From NCBI GenBank assembly GCA_002315505.1, contig DCGX01000076.1, positions 1 through 43,963 on the forward strand: a stretch of 43,963 nt of DNA, in the 5' to 3' direction. Both the position numbers and the translations under genes were made by a program. Each line of letters begins with the position of its first letter. The stretch's first letter is position 1. Of the stretch, positions 6,344 to 14,885 are shown piece by piece. Below the pieces are notes generated by a model. That model was not told the origin of the DNA, searched no databases, and worked only from the letters and a program-made list of their open reading frames with translations. The DNA is from Ruminococcaceae bacterium UBA1767 (lineage in GTDB: Bacteria > Bacillota > Clostridia > Oscillospirales > Acutalibacteraceae).

Positions 6344-8546
6344 TCTGATTGAAATAAAAGGCTGTGTTGAAGACGTTGTTTTCCGCAAGGATGACAGCGG
6401 CTTCACTGTTGCAGAAATTTCGTCAGACGATGAATATATTACGGTTGCAGGTATTTTGCCCGAAATAACACCCGGTGAAGACATCCGTCTTCGTGGAAGC
6501 TGGGTAGTTCATCCTACCTTCGGAAGACAATTCAGAGCCGAGCTTTGCGAAAGAAGTATGCCGTCAACATCAGCTGAGCTGTACAAATACTTGGCCTCGG
6601 GTGCTGTCAGCGGAATAGGTCCAAAAACCGCACAAAAAATAATTGAACGCTTCGGTGAGGAAACCTTCGACATTCTCGAAAACCATCCCGAAAAGCTCGC
6701 CGTTATCAAGGGTATTACAAAAGAACGTGCCGAAAAAATGAGCAAGGCCTTTAACGAGCAGTTCTCGATAAGACAGATTATGATTGCCCTTGAAAGATAT
6801 TCCATGACTCCGAGTGAATGCTTGAAGGCGTTTCGTACCTTCGGTGCAAATTCGGTTAATCTTATCAAGGCTAATCCGTATATTTTGTGCTGTGAAGGTG
6901 TCGGTGTCAGCTTTGACAGAGCTGATGATATCGCAAATATGCTTGAAGAAAAGCCGAACGAAAATTTCAGAATCAAGGCAGGAATAATTCACGTTATCCG
7001 ACATAATCTTCACAACGGACACACCTGTCTTCCGAGAGAAAAGCTGAAAATCCCCTGCTCTGCCCTGCTTAATAAAGAAAGCGAGGTCATTGATTCCAAC
7101 ATTGACGAGCTTTTAGAGGACAAGCAGCTTATTGAAGATACAATTAATGATGAAAGCTTCATCTTTTTACCGCATATTTATTTTGCGGAAAAATCAAGTG
7201 CAGACCGGATAAAAATTATGCTTAAATTCCCTCCTGCCGGAAAGCCTACGCTTTTGCAGGACATTGAGAATATTGAAAGACGTGAGTGCATCGTCTACGA
7301 TGAAAATCAGAAAAATGCAATAATTACCGCTATTGAAAAAGGTCTGCTTATTTTAACAGGCGGTCCGGGTACAGGAAAAACCACAACGCTGAATGGTATT
7401 TTAAAGCTGCTTGAGTCCGATCGGCTTAATGTTGTTCTTGCTGCTCCTACAGGACGAGCCGCAAAAAGAATGAGTGAAATTACAGGCAGAGAGGCTAAAA
7501 CAATTCACCGCTTACTTGAAGTAGAATGGGATAAAAACGACAATCCTTATTTTGCAAGAAATATGAGAAATCCGCTTAAAGCAGATGCAATAATTGTTGA
7601 CGAGCTTTCAATGGTGGACAGCCTGCTTTTTTCAAGTCTGCTTGATGCCCTGCCGCTCGGCTGCAGAGTTATCCTTGTCGGTGACTCAGACCAGCTTCCT
7701 GCCGTCGGTGCAGGTAATGTGTTGCATGATTTAATTGATTCCGGACTTCTCCCTGTTGTTGAATTAAACAAGGTCTTCCGACAGGCAATGAAGAGTAAAA
7801 TTGTTACCAATGCCCATGAAATCGTAAAGGGTAACAATCCCGACCTTACCACAAAGGACAGTGATTTCTTCTTTTTGGCGAGAAGCACAAATAATTCAGT
7901 TGTTCAGACGGTTGTTGACCTTGTTAATAATCGTTTGCCGAAAGCCTACGGATATTCGAGCGTAAACGATATTCAGGTGCTCTGCCCTTCAAGAAAAGGT
8001 GAAACAGGTTCTGTCTACATCAACAAGGCTTTACAGGCTGTAATCAATCCTGCTGAAAAGGACAAGCCCGAAGCCTCAATTGCGGGTAAAATTTTCCGCA
8101 AGGGCGACAAGGTTATGCAGATTAAAAATAATTATGATATTATCTGGGAGAAAAACGGTGAGGAAGGCTCGGGTATTTTCAACGGAGATATCGGAATTAT
8201 AAAAAGTATTGATACATACACCTCAAGCATGGTTATTGACTTTGATGAAAGAATTGCGACCTACTCCTTTGACGGTGCCACTGAGCTTGAGCTTGCCTAC
8301 GCAATGACAATTCACAAAAGTCAGGGTAATGAATTTAACGCAGTTGTAATGCCTGTGTTTTCCGTCATTCCCAAGCTGTGCTACAGAAATTTATTATATA
8401 CTGCCGTTACAAGAGCGAAAAAGCTCATGATTTTAGTCGGTTCAGCAGAGCTGATTAATTCAATGGCTCAGAATAACAGCAAATCAAAACGATACTCAGC
8501 ATTAAAGCATTTTTTAGAGGCACAAGATGAAGAAGAAAACAGCTGA
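6333..8546 (+). CDS. recD2: RecD2-type ATP-dependent DNA helicase
   Basis: This is a 737-residue superfamily 1B helicase. An N-terminal OB-like region (IEIKGCVEDVVFRKDDSGFTV) comes first, then a helix-hairpin-helix around residues 89-108 (SGAVSGIGPKTAQKI). The helicase core follows: Walker A GGPGTGKTTT at 343-352, Walker B DELSMVD, motif III GDSDQLPAVGAG, a late AMTIHKSQGNEF and VTRAKKL. RecD2 proteins unwind DNA 5' to 3' without RecBC and act in DNA repair. I prefer the ATG at 6333 because family proteins begin just before the IKG-VEDV segment; an in-frame TTG at 6288 would add 15 residues. It overlaps the genes on both sides, so it is part of a tight operon. Confidence 0.93.
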   Translation: MNDNLIEIKGCVEDVVFRKDDSGFTVAEISSDDEYITVAGILPEITPGEDIRLRGSWVVHPTFGRQFRAELCERSMPSTSAELYKYLASGAVSGIGPKTAQKIIERFGEETFDILENHPEKLAVIKGITKERAEKMSKAFNEQFSIRQIMIALERYSMTPSECLKAFRTFGANSVNLIKANPYILCCEGVGVSFDRADDIANMLEEKPNENFRIKAGIIHVIRHNLHNGHTCLPREKLKIPCSALLNKESEVIDSNIDELLEDKQLIEDTINDESFIFLPHIYFAEKSSADRIKIMLKFPPAGKPTLLQDIENIERRECIVYDENQKNAIITAIEKGLLILTGGPGTGKTTTLNGILKLLESDRLNVVLAAPTGRAAKRMSEITGREAKTIHRLLEVEWDKNDNPYFARNMRNPLKADAIIVDELSMVDSLLFSSLLDALPLGCRVILVGDSDQLPAVGAGNVLHDLIDSGLLPVVELNKVFRQAMKSKIVTNAHEIVKGNNPDLTTKDSDFFFLARSTNNSVVQTVVDLVNNRLPKAYGYSSVNDIQVLCPSRKGETGSVYINKALQAVINPAEKDKPEASIAGKIFRKGDKVMQIKNNYDIIWEKNGEEGSGIFNGDIGIIKSIDTYTSSMVIDFDERIATYSFDGATELELAYAMTIHKSQGNEFNAVVMPVFSVIPKLCYRNLLYTAVTRAKKLMILVGSAELINSMAQNNSKSKRYSALKHFLEAQDEEENS

Positions 8547-9246
8547 TACATTCAATTACCTTTTGAGCCTTATTTATCCGAACAGATGTTGCTTCTGCTC
8601 GGAGCTTATTGATCCGTTTGAGAACATTTGCCGGGTTTGTGAGGATACTCTTCCCTTTATTAGCGGAGAAATCTGTTACAGCTGCGGTGCGGAAAAATCA
8701 AGATGTCATTGCAAAAAATCAAGAAGTCATTACTTTGAAAAGGTATGCGCTCCGCTTTATTACGAAGGGAACGTCAGGGAATGCATTCACGATTTTAAAT
8801 TCAGAGATAACAAGATGGCCTATAAATGTCTGTCATCTCTCATGGCTGAATGCTGTAAAAAAAGATATGATGACATAAAATTTGACTATGTTACATTCGT
8901 TCCTATGAGAAAGAAAAATCTTCGTAAACGAGGCTTTAACCAAAGCGGTTTGCTCGCAAAAAGCGTTGCAGACAGCATCGGTGTCACCTATGTTGAGGAT
9001 TTACTGATAAAATTATTCGACACAGAAAATCAGCATGACTGCGGATATTTCGAAAGAATGGGTAACCTGTTCGGTGTGTTCGATGTAAATGAGAAATATG
9101 ATATTAAAGGCAAAAACATCCTGCTTACGGATGATATTGTCACTTCGGGTATCACGTTGTCGGAATGCGGTAAAATGCTGTACCTTAATGGTGCCGAACA
9201 CGTTTACTGTATTGCGGCGGCATTAAAATGTGACAAGGAGGAATAA
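8527..9246 (+). CDS. comF: ComF family phosphoribosyltransferase-like protein
   Basis: This 239-residue protein has an N-terminal double zinc-finger region with cysteines at 21, 22, 24, 35, 38, 50, 53, 60 and 62. A type I phosphoribosyltransferase fold follows, ending in the PRPP-loop ILLTDDIVTSGITL. RKKNLRKRGFNQSGLLAK is another typical ComF segment. In competent bacteria ComF is a cytoplasmic DNA-uptake protein; in many Clostridia its role is unproven. It overlaps the end of recD2 by 20 bases with its GAGG site inside recD2, so the two are co-translated. The recD2-comF pairing hints at single-stranded DNA handling. Confidence 0.9.
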   Translation: MKKKTADTFNYLLSLIYPNRCCFCSELIDPFENICRVCEDTLPFISGEICYSCGAEKSRCHCKKSRSHYFEKVCAPLYYEGNVRECIHDFKFRDNKMAYKCLSSLMAECCKKRYDDIKFDYVTFVPMRKKNLRKRGFNQSGLLAKSVADSIGVTYVEDLLIKLFDTENQHDCGYFERMGNLFGVFDVNEKYDIKGKNILLTDDIVTSGITLSECGKMLYLNGAEHVYCIAAALKCDKEE

Positions 9247-9247
9247 A

Positions 9248-10285
9248 ATGGTTGGTTCAAAAATCGGCTTTGATTTAGGTACAGGCTCGGTTGTTGCCTC
9301 GGTTGACGGCAAGGGTATTAAAATCAATGAACCGAATGTAATTGCATATGATACCTTTACTGAAAAAATCAAAGCAATCGGTACAGAAGCTTATAATATG
9401 ACAGGACGGAATCCCGATTCGCTGACAATAGTCAGACCGGTTATTAACGGTACAGTTCACAACTACGAAGCCTTACAGCAGATGCTTTGCTACTACGTTC
9501 AGAAAATTTGCGGAAGTCAGATTTTCAAGCCAAGCATCATTACCTGTGTTCCCTCGAATGCCACAGAGCTTGACAGAAAGAATATGCTTGAGCTTGTTAT
9601 TTCTTCGGGTGCCGCAAGAGCCTGCGTTATCGAAGAGCCTCTCGCCGCTTCTGTTGGTGCAGGAGTGAGCATAAGTGAACCGAGCGGTATAATGATTGTC
9701 AACATCGGTGCAGGTAAAACCGATATAGCTGTTATTTCAAGAGGCTGTGTCTGCGTTTCAGACACTATTGAAATTGCCGGAAACAGCTTTAACGAAGATA
9801 TTATGAGATTCTTAAAAAGAGAACGAGATATTATTATCGGTGAAACAACGGCAGAATACATAAAAAAACAGGTCAGCTCGGCGAAATTTCTTGAAGCAGA
9901 GCTTGCTGTTCGCATAATCGGTAAAAATTATCTTACCAATATGCCGAAATCCACAGAGGTTTCTTCAACAGATGTATTTCTGTGCATAAGAGAAGACCTT
10001 GAAAAAATAATCGAAGCAATCCGCGGTGTCCTTGAAAAAACTCCTGCTGAGCTTAACTCAGATGTCGGTAACAACGGGATAATAATTACAGGCGGCGGTG
10101 CGTTAGTTAAAGGTATTGACGAATATATTCAGAATAAGCTGAATATAAAAACCGGTTGTGCAAAAAATCCGCTCACCTGCGTCGCAAGCGGAATGGAAAT
10201 ATTACTCAAGGATATAAAGGCACTCAGCGAAAACGGATTTGCCTTTTCTTCAAACTTTGATATTGATGAATATGAGGAGAATTAA
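9248..10285 (+). CDS. Divergent MreB-like actin homologue
   Basis: This is a 345-residue actin-fold ATPase-like protein. It keeps the MreB-type start IGFDLGTGSVVASVDGKG and INEPNVIAYDT, the VRPVINGTVHNYEALQQML segment, CVPSNATELDRK, EEPLAASVGAG and the adenosine motif ITGGGALVKG. The phosphate-2 loop is unusual: NIGAGKTD at 152-159 instead of DIGGGTTD. MreB proteins position cell-wall synthesis as membrane-bound filaments. This copy is diverged enough that it may be a paralogue. The ATG at 9248 is set by AAGGAGG at 9235-9241; the frame is open further upstream but lacks a site. It follows comF directly and precedes a hydrolase by 1 base. Confidence 0.82.
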   Translation: MVGSKIGFDLGTGSVVASVDGKGIKINEPNVIAYDTFTEKIKAIGTEAYNMTGRNPDSLTIVRPVINGTVHNYEALQQMLCYYVQKICGSQIFKPSIITCVPSNATELDRKNMLELVISSGAARACVIEEPLAASVGAGVSISEPSGIMIVNIGAGKTDIAVISRGCVCVSDTIEIAGNSFNEDIMRFLKRERDIIIGETTAEYIKKQVSSAKFLEAELAVRIIGKNYLTNMPKSTEVSSTDVFLCIREDLEKIIEAIRGVLEKTPAELNSDVGNNGIIITGGGALVKGIDEYIQNKLNIKTGCAKNPLTCVASGMEILLKDIKALSENGFAFSSNFDIDEYEEN

Positions 10286-10286
10286 T

Positions 10287-11021
10287 ATGAAAATCGAAAC
10301 AATTTACTTATCGGAAAATAAAAGTATCACACTCACCACTTATATTCCGGACATCTCCGATGAAATGCCGAATATGAAGGTTAAGCCGGGAATTCTTGTT
10401 CTTCCGGGCGGTGCATATAAGTTCTGTTCTGACCGTGAGGCAGAGCCTATAGCATTGCACTACGCTTCACGTGGCTTCAACGCCTTTGTTCTTCGTTATT
10501 CGTTAAATGAGGATGCTGAATTTCCAAAGCCACTCAACGAAGCTGTCACAGCATTAAAAATGATTCGTGAAAATGCTGAAGAATGGCACACTGACCCCGA
10601 CAAGATTGCAGTTATCGGATTTTCTGCAGGCGGTCACCTTGCATCTGCACTCTGCACTATGTCCGAAGAGAAGCCGAATGCATCAATTCTCGGATATCCA
10701 TGTATTCTCAGCGATATAAGCCCGATTCTTGCAAAGGAAGTTGAATCCACCACCGATTACGTCACGAAGGACACCCCACCTGCATTTATTATTTCTGCCT
10801 GTGATGACGGTTGTGTTCCGATTAATCATTCTCTTCAATATGCTTCAAAGCTCAACGAATTCGGTATTCCGTTTGAAATGCACATTTATCGTGCAGGCGG
10901 ACACGGTTTTTCACTCGGCAACGATGTTGTTATGAGCACCGAGGAAGGTCAGAAATTCACAAAACCGACAACCTACTGGATTGACAGAAGTGTTGAATGG
11001 CTCCACGAAATCTTTAAATAA
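10287..11021 (+). CDS. Alpha/beta hydrolase (esterase/lipase-like)
   Basis: This 244-residue cytoplasmic hydrolase lacks a signal peptide. LVLPGGAYKFCSDREAEP is the oxyanion-hole region of acetylesterase/BD-FAE-like enzymes. The nucleophile elbow is GFSAGGH with Ser113. Late in the protein ISACDDGCVPI and GGHGFS supply the expected Asp and His of the triad. The family cleaves acetyl or other short esters, often on sugars; the substrate here is unknown. The ATG at 10287 follows GAGGAG at 10274. It begins one base after the MreB-like gene stops, so they share a message. The next element downstream is the sigG leader hairpin, which could also stop this transcript. Confidence 0.85.
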   Translation: MKIETIYLSENKSITLTTYIPDISDEMPNMKVKPGILVLPGGAYKFCSDREAEPIALHYASRGFNAFVLRYSLNEDAEFPKPLNEAVTALKMIRENAEEWHTDPDKIAVIGFSAGGHLASALCTMSEEKPNASILGYPCILSDISPILAKEVESTTDYVTKDTPPAFIISACDDGCVPINHSLQYASKLNEFGIPFEMHIYRAGGHGFSLGNDVVMSTEEGQKFTKPTTYWIDRSVEWLHEIFK

Positions 11022-11033
11022 TTGAATATTATT

Positions 11034-11067
11034 CCCTCCCTTTGGTAAAAATTTTACTGAGGGAGGG
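11034..11067 (+). promoter_or_regulatory. Hairpin masking the sigG ribosome site, possible terminator
   Basis: CCCTCCC at 11034-11040 pairs with GGGAGGG at 11061-11067. The stem extends through a T-A pair and, after mismatches, through TAAAA with TTTTA. The right arm is the sigG Shine-Dalgarno. TTTT follows the stem, so it could also terminate transcripts from the upstream hydrolase. Confidence 0.72.
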
Positions 11068-11074
11068 TTTTACT

Positions 11075-11839
11075 TTGCAATATAATAAGGTAGAAATCTG
11101 CGGAATTGACACATCAAAGCTGAAGGTGATGAAGGAAGCTGAAAAGCTGCAGCTTTTAAAGCTGTCACACAATGGCGATATTGAAGCAAGAAACGCACTT
11201 ATTAACGGAAATCTCAAGCTCGTTTTGAGTGTTATTCAGCGGTTTTCAAGCCGTGGAGAACCGCTTGACGATTTGTTTCAGGTTGGTGTAATCGGTCTTA
11301 TTAAGGCTATTGATAATTTTAACACAGGGCTTGATGTCAGATTTTCCACTTACGCTGTCCCGATGATTATAGGTGAAGTCAGAAGATATTTAAGGGACAA
11401 CAATTCCGTTCGTGTCAGCCGTTCCATGCGTGACACAGCCTACAGAGCAATCCAGGTTCGTGAAGACCTGTCAAACAAGCTCAACCGTGAACCGACGGTT
11501 GAGGAAATAGCCGCAGAGCTTGACATAAAAAAAGAAAATGTAGTTATCGCACTTGAGGCAATAGTTGAGCCTGTTTCACTGTATGACCCTGTGTACAGCG
11601 ACGGCGGAGATGCAATATATGTAATGGACCAGATTGGTGACAGGAATACGGCTGACAGCTGGATGGATGAAATACTTGTAAAGGATGCAATAAGGAACTT
11701 ATCCGACAGAGAAAAAAGTATTCTTCATCTGCGGTTCATGCTCGGAAAAACACAGACAGAGGTTGCAAATGAAGTCGGAATTTCACAAGCTCAGGTATCA
11801 CGTCTTGAAAAGGGTGCGCTGAAAAAAATAAAGCAATAA
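11075..11839 (+). CDS. sigG: Late forespore sporulation sigma factor SigG
   Basis: This 254-residue sigma-70 family factor matches sigma-G throughout: the N-terminal NKVEICGIDTSKL, then GNLKLVLSVIQRF, DDLFQVGVIGLIKAIDNF and FSTYAVPMIIGEVRRYLRDNN (region 2), and TEVANEVGISQAQVSRLEKGALK (region 4 HTH). It directs late forespore transcription during endospore formation. I place the start at the TTG at 11075, 7 bases after GGGAGGG; the frame is open to 11042 but that extension lies inside the hairpin. A weak start codon plus a masked ribosome site predicts low basal translation. The usual neighbours spoIIGA and sigE are not adjacent; a hydrolase lies upstream and a tRNA downstream. Confidence 0.95.
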   Translation: MQYNKVEICGIDTSKLKVMKEAEKLQLLKLSHNGDIEARNALINGNLKLVLSVIQRFSSRGEPLDDLFQVGVIGLIKAIDNFNTGLDVRFSTYAVPMIIGEVRRYLRDNNSVRVSRSMRDTAYRAIQVREDLSNKLNREPTVEEIAAELDIKKENVVIALEAIVEPVSLYDPVYSDGGDAIYVMDQIGDRNTADSWMDEILVKDAIRNLSDREKSILHLRFMLGKTQTEVANEVGISQAQVSRLEKGALKKIKQ

Positions 11840-11868
11840 ATTTAAGCAATAATAACACTTCATTATTA

Positions 11869-11896
11869 TTGACTTTTACACAAAAAGTGATATAAT
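11869..11896 (+). promoter_or_regulatory. Sigma-A promoter of tRNA-Leu
   Basis: TTGACT at 11869-11874, a 16-bp spacer, and a perfect TATAAT at 11891-11896 lie about 12 bp before the mature tRNA. Confidence 0.8.
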
Positions 11897-11908
11897 ACTG
11901 TCACACAA

Positions 11909-11993
11909 GCGGATATGGCGGAATTGGCAGACGCGTTAGATTTAGGATCTAATATCAACAGATGTGCAGGTTCAAGTCCTGTTATCCGCACCA
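11909..11993 (+). tRNA. tRNA-Leu (anticodon UAG)
   Basis: Acceptor GCGGATA (11909-11915) pairs with TATCCGC (11983-11989), followed by A and an encoded CCA. The anticodon stem TTAGA/TCTAA encloses the loop TTTAGGA, giving anticodon TAG for CUN leucine codons. A long variable arm and GGTTCAAGTCC T-loop fit a class II leucine tRNA. Length is 85 nt with CCA. Confidence 0.96.
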
Positions 11994-11997
11994 TTCA

Positions 11998-12032
11998 GCG
12001 CTTGGAATTACAAGCGCATTTTTTATTTTATT
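11998..12032 (+). terminator. Intrinsic terminator after tRNA-Leu
   Basis: GCGCTTG (11998-12004) pairs perfectly with CAAGCGC (12011-12017) over a 6-base loop and is followed by ATTTTTTATTTTATTTTATT. It ends the tRNA transcript just before trkA, so trkA needs read-through or its own promoter. Confidence 0.85.
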
Positions 12033-12055
12033 TTATTGAAAGGACGGCAATTGAA

Positions 12056-13408
12056 TTGAAAATAATTGTTGTCGGTATCGGCAAGGTTGGTTATACTGTT
12101 GCCGAACAGCTCGTTGCAGAGGGTCACGATGTAACGCTTATTGATACAAACGAAAATGTACTTAACGAAGCTCTCGGTGAGCTTGATGTTATTGCCGTCG
12201 GCGGTACAGGCGCTTCAAGAAAGGTTCTTGTTGAGGCAGGCGTTGACGAGTGCGATTTACTGATTGCTCTTACGGGCAGTGATGAAACCAATCTTCTTAT
12301 CTGCCTTCTTGCACGCAAGCTGGGTGCAAACGGTACTATTGCCCGAGTAAGAAACCCTGTATATAACGAAGATATCAGTCTTATCCGTGACAGCCTCGGT
12401 CTTTCTATGGCTATTAATCCCGAGCGTGAGGCTGCTGATGAAATTCTCAGAATTCTCAAGTTCCCGTCAGCTAAAAATATTGATATTTTTGCCAAGGGCA
12501 AGGTTAATATGGTCAGCTTTGTTGCTGACAAGAGATGTTATCTCTGCGGAAAGCCAATCAAGGAAACATTTTCAAAGCTCAACGCTCTTGCCTGCGCGGT
12601 TGAACGCAAAAACAATATCTTTATCCCGTACGGTGATTCCGTTATCAAGGAAAACGATATCGTTGCTGTACTTGTATCCCCTGATGAAATTCCGTCATTC
12701 TTCAAGTCGATAGGTCTTCCTGTTAACAGCATTCAGAGTACAATTATTATCGGCGGCGGAAGAATTGCTCACTATCTGGCAGTTGAGATGGCTCGTCTTA
12801 AAATGAAGACAACCATTATCGAAAGAAAACCAGAAGAGGCGGAAAGGCTCAGCTATCTTCTCCCGAACGCAAATGTTATCTGCGGTGACGGTACAAACCG
12901 TGGTCTTCTTATGGAGGAGGGTCTCGGAAACGCAAGTGCAATCTGCTGTCTTACAGGCTTTGATGAGGAAAATATCGTTCTTTCATTGTTTGCAAAAAGC
13001 GTTGACCCTAACATAAAAACTATTGCTAAGGTTAACAAATTAGCCTTCCAGGAGGTTGTTAATTCTCTTGATATCGGTAGTATTATTTATCCGAAATATA
13101 TTACTGCAAATCAGATTTTACAGCACGTACGTGCAAAGCAGAACAACATCGGAAGCAACGTTGAAACACTTTATAAAATTATCGATAACAAGGTTGAGGC
13201 TCTTGAATTCCACGTAAGTGAGGACAGCGAGCTTGTAAATACTACTCTTGAAGAAATGTCTCTTCGCAACAATGTTATTATCGGTGCAATAAACAGAAAG
13301 GGCAAGGTCTTTATCCCTCACGGTAAGGATAAGCTGGAAATCGGAGATTCCGTTATCATTGTCACAACAATTTCCGGTCTTTCAGACCTTGACGATATTA
13401 AGGCATAA
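12056..13408 (+). CDS. trkA: Trk/Ktr potassium uptake regulatory subunit TrkA
   Basis: This 450-residue cytoplasmic protein has two RCK units. The first Rossmann fold begins IIVVGIGKVGYTVAEQL and is followed by a TrkA-C domain. The second begins IIIGGGRIAHYLAVEM, with its own TrkA-C domain at the end. It binds NAD(H) or nucleotides and gates the TrkH channel. The in-frame region upstream runs back into the tRNA, so that is not coding. The start is the TTG at 12056 that gives the expected MKIIVVGIG, with AAGGA about 11 bases upstream. It lies 3 bases before trkH, forming a two-gene potassium-uptake unit. Confidence 0.93.
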   Translation: MKIIVVGIGKVGYTVAEQLVAEGHDVTLIDTNENVLNEALGELDVIAVGGTGASRKVLVEAGVDECDLLIALTGSDETNLLICLLARKLGANGTIARVRNPVYNEDISLIRDSLGLSMAINPEREAADEILRILKFPSAKNIDIFAKGKVNMVSFVADKRCYLCGKPIKETFSKLNALACAVERKNNIFIPYGDSVIKENDIVAVLVSPDEIPSFFKSIGLPVNSIQSTIIIGGGRIAHYLAVEMARLKMKTTIIERKPEEAERLSYLLPNANVICGDGTNRGLLMEEGLGNASAICCLTGFDEENIVLSLFAKSVDPNIKTIAKVNKLAFQEVVNSLDIGSIIYPKYITANQILQHVRAKQNNIGSNVETLYKIIDNKVEALEFHVSEDSELVNTTLEEMSLRNNVIIGAINRKGKVFIPHGKDKLEIGDSVIIVTTISGLSDLDDIKA

Positions 13409-13411
13409 GTT

Positions 13412-14872
13412 ATGAATAAACGAATGGTTACATATATTCTCGGCATTTTACTGCTTGTTGAAAGCGGTCTTATGGTGTTGCCAGTAATCGTGGCATATAT
13501 GTACAATGAAAAAATTATTTTCAGCTTTCTTATAACAATAGGAATTCTTCTTGTAAGCGGTCTTTTGCTTACATTTAAAAAGCCTGAGAATAAAACAATT
13601 TATTCCCGTGACGGATTTTTCATTGTGTCTCTCGGATGGATTGTTCTCAGTCTTTTCGGTGCGCTTCCGTTTACTTTGAGCGGTGAAATTCCAAATTACG
13701 TTGACGCACTGTTTGAAACCGTATCGGGATTTACAACAACCGGTGCAAGCGCTTTGACTGATGTTGAAGCATTGAGTAAATCCGCACTCTTCTGGCGAAG
13801 CTTTACTCATTGGGTCGGCGGTATGGGTGTTCTTGTATTTATAATGGCTGTTGTTCCGCTCGCCCGTGGCGGTGGAAATCTTCACCTTATGCGTGCAGAA
13901 AGTCCCGGTCCCGACGTCGGAAAGCTCGTTCCGAAATCAAAATCCACAGCGAGAATTCTCTACGGAATTTATCTCGGAATGACAATTGTTGAAATTATCC
14001 TTCTCAAGCTGGGTGGTATGTCCTTCTTTGAGAGTGTTACTCTGAGCTTCGGCACCGCCGGTACAGGTGGCTTCGGTGTTCTCAATACAAGCATCGGAAG
14101 CTATAGCGTATACTGTCAGGGAGTTATTACCATATTTATGATACTTTTCGGCGTTAACTTCAATATGTATTTCTTCCTGCTTTGCGGTAAAATTCGTGAC
14201 ATTTTCAAAAACGAGGAGCTTCGTGCTTATCTCGGAATAATGTTCAGCTCGATTATTATCATTACAATCAACATTCATAATATGTTTGATTCAATATTTA
14301 TGGCATTTCACCATTCGGCATTCCAGGTCGCCTCTGTTATGACCACCACAGGTTACAGTACAACCGACTTTGACAAATGGCCTGAATTAAGCCGTGCAAT
14401 TATGATAATCGTAATGTGCGTAGGCGGTTGTGCAGGCAGTACAGGCGGCGGATTCAAGGTGTCGAGAGTTCTCATTCTTCTCAAAAGTGCAAAAAAGGAA
14501 CTCAAGAAGCTTTCGCATCCGAGAAGTGTAAACGTAATTACCCTTGACGGAAAAAGAATCAGTGATGAGGTTCTTCGAGGAACAACAGTTTATTTCACAA
14601 TCTACATCATCATTATGATAGGTTCTTTCCTGCTCGTTTCTATTGACAAGATGGATATCACCACTAATATGACCGCTGTTATAGCAACACTTAATAATAT
14701 CGGTCCCGGACTCGGAAAGGTCGGACCTACAGGTAATTTCTCGGAATACACAATGTTTTCAAAAATTGTTTTTATTTTAAATATGCTCTTGGGCAGACTT
14801 GAATTATTCCCGATGCTGCTCATGTTTATGCCTAATATAAACGCAAAGAAAAACAAAATCAAAAATTCTTAA
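13412..14872 (+). CDS. trkH: TrkH family potassium transporter membrane subunit
   Basis: This 486-residue integral membrane protein has the four pore-loop repeats of the TrkH/KtrB superfamily, visible as TVSGFTTTGASAL, GTAGTGGFG, MTTTGYSTTDFDKW and LNNIGPGLG. GGCAGSTGGGFKVSR is the conserved segment after the third pore loop. It moves K+ inward under control of the RCK protein encoded immediately upstream. The N-terminus starts in a membrane helix (YILGILLLVESGLMVLPV). No strong Shine-Dalgarno is seen, so translation may be coupled to trkA. Confidence 0.95.
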   Translation: MNKRMVTYILGILLLVESGLMVLPVIVAYMYNEKIIFSFLITIGILLVSGLLLTFKKPENKTIYSRDGFFIVSLGWIVLSLFGALPFTLSGEIPNYVDALFETVSGFTTTGASALTDVEALSKSALFWRSFTHWVGGMGVLVFIMAVVPLARGGGNLHLMRAESPGPDVGKLVPKSKSTARILYGIYLGMTIVEIILLKLGGMSFFESVTLSFGTAGTGGFGVLNTSIGSYSVYCQGVITIFMILFGVNFNMYFFLLCGKIRDIFKNEELRAYLGIMFSSIIIITINIHNMFDSIFMAFHHSAFQVASVMTTTGYSTTDFDKWPELSRAIMIIVMCVGGCAGSTGGGFKVSRVLILLKSAKKELKKLSHPRSVNVITLDGKRISDEVLRGTTVYFTIYIIIMIGSFLLVSIDKMDITTNMTAVIATLNNIGPGLGKVGPTGNFSEYTMFSKIVFILNMLLGRLELFPMLLMFMPNINAKKNKIKNS

Positions 14873-14885
14873 GGATGAAAAATAA

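Noticed and set aside
6509..7022. Antisense open frames of about 150 codons inside recD2
   Set aside because: No ribosome site or recognisable motif; recD2 is clearly coding on the other strand.
11915..12055. Open frame upstream of trkA starting within the tRNA
   Set aside because: It runs through the tRNA-Leu gene and its terminator; the conserved TrkA start MKIIVVG begins at 12056.
12124..12531. 135-codon antisense frame in trkA
   Set aside because: Composition is that of a reversed gene (Ser/Arg/Ile-rich) and the plus strand holds RCK motifs.
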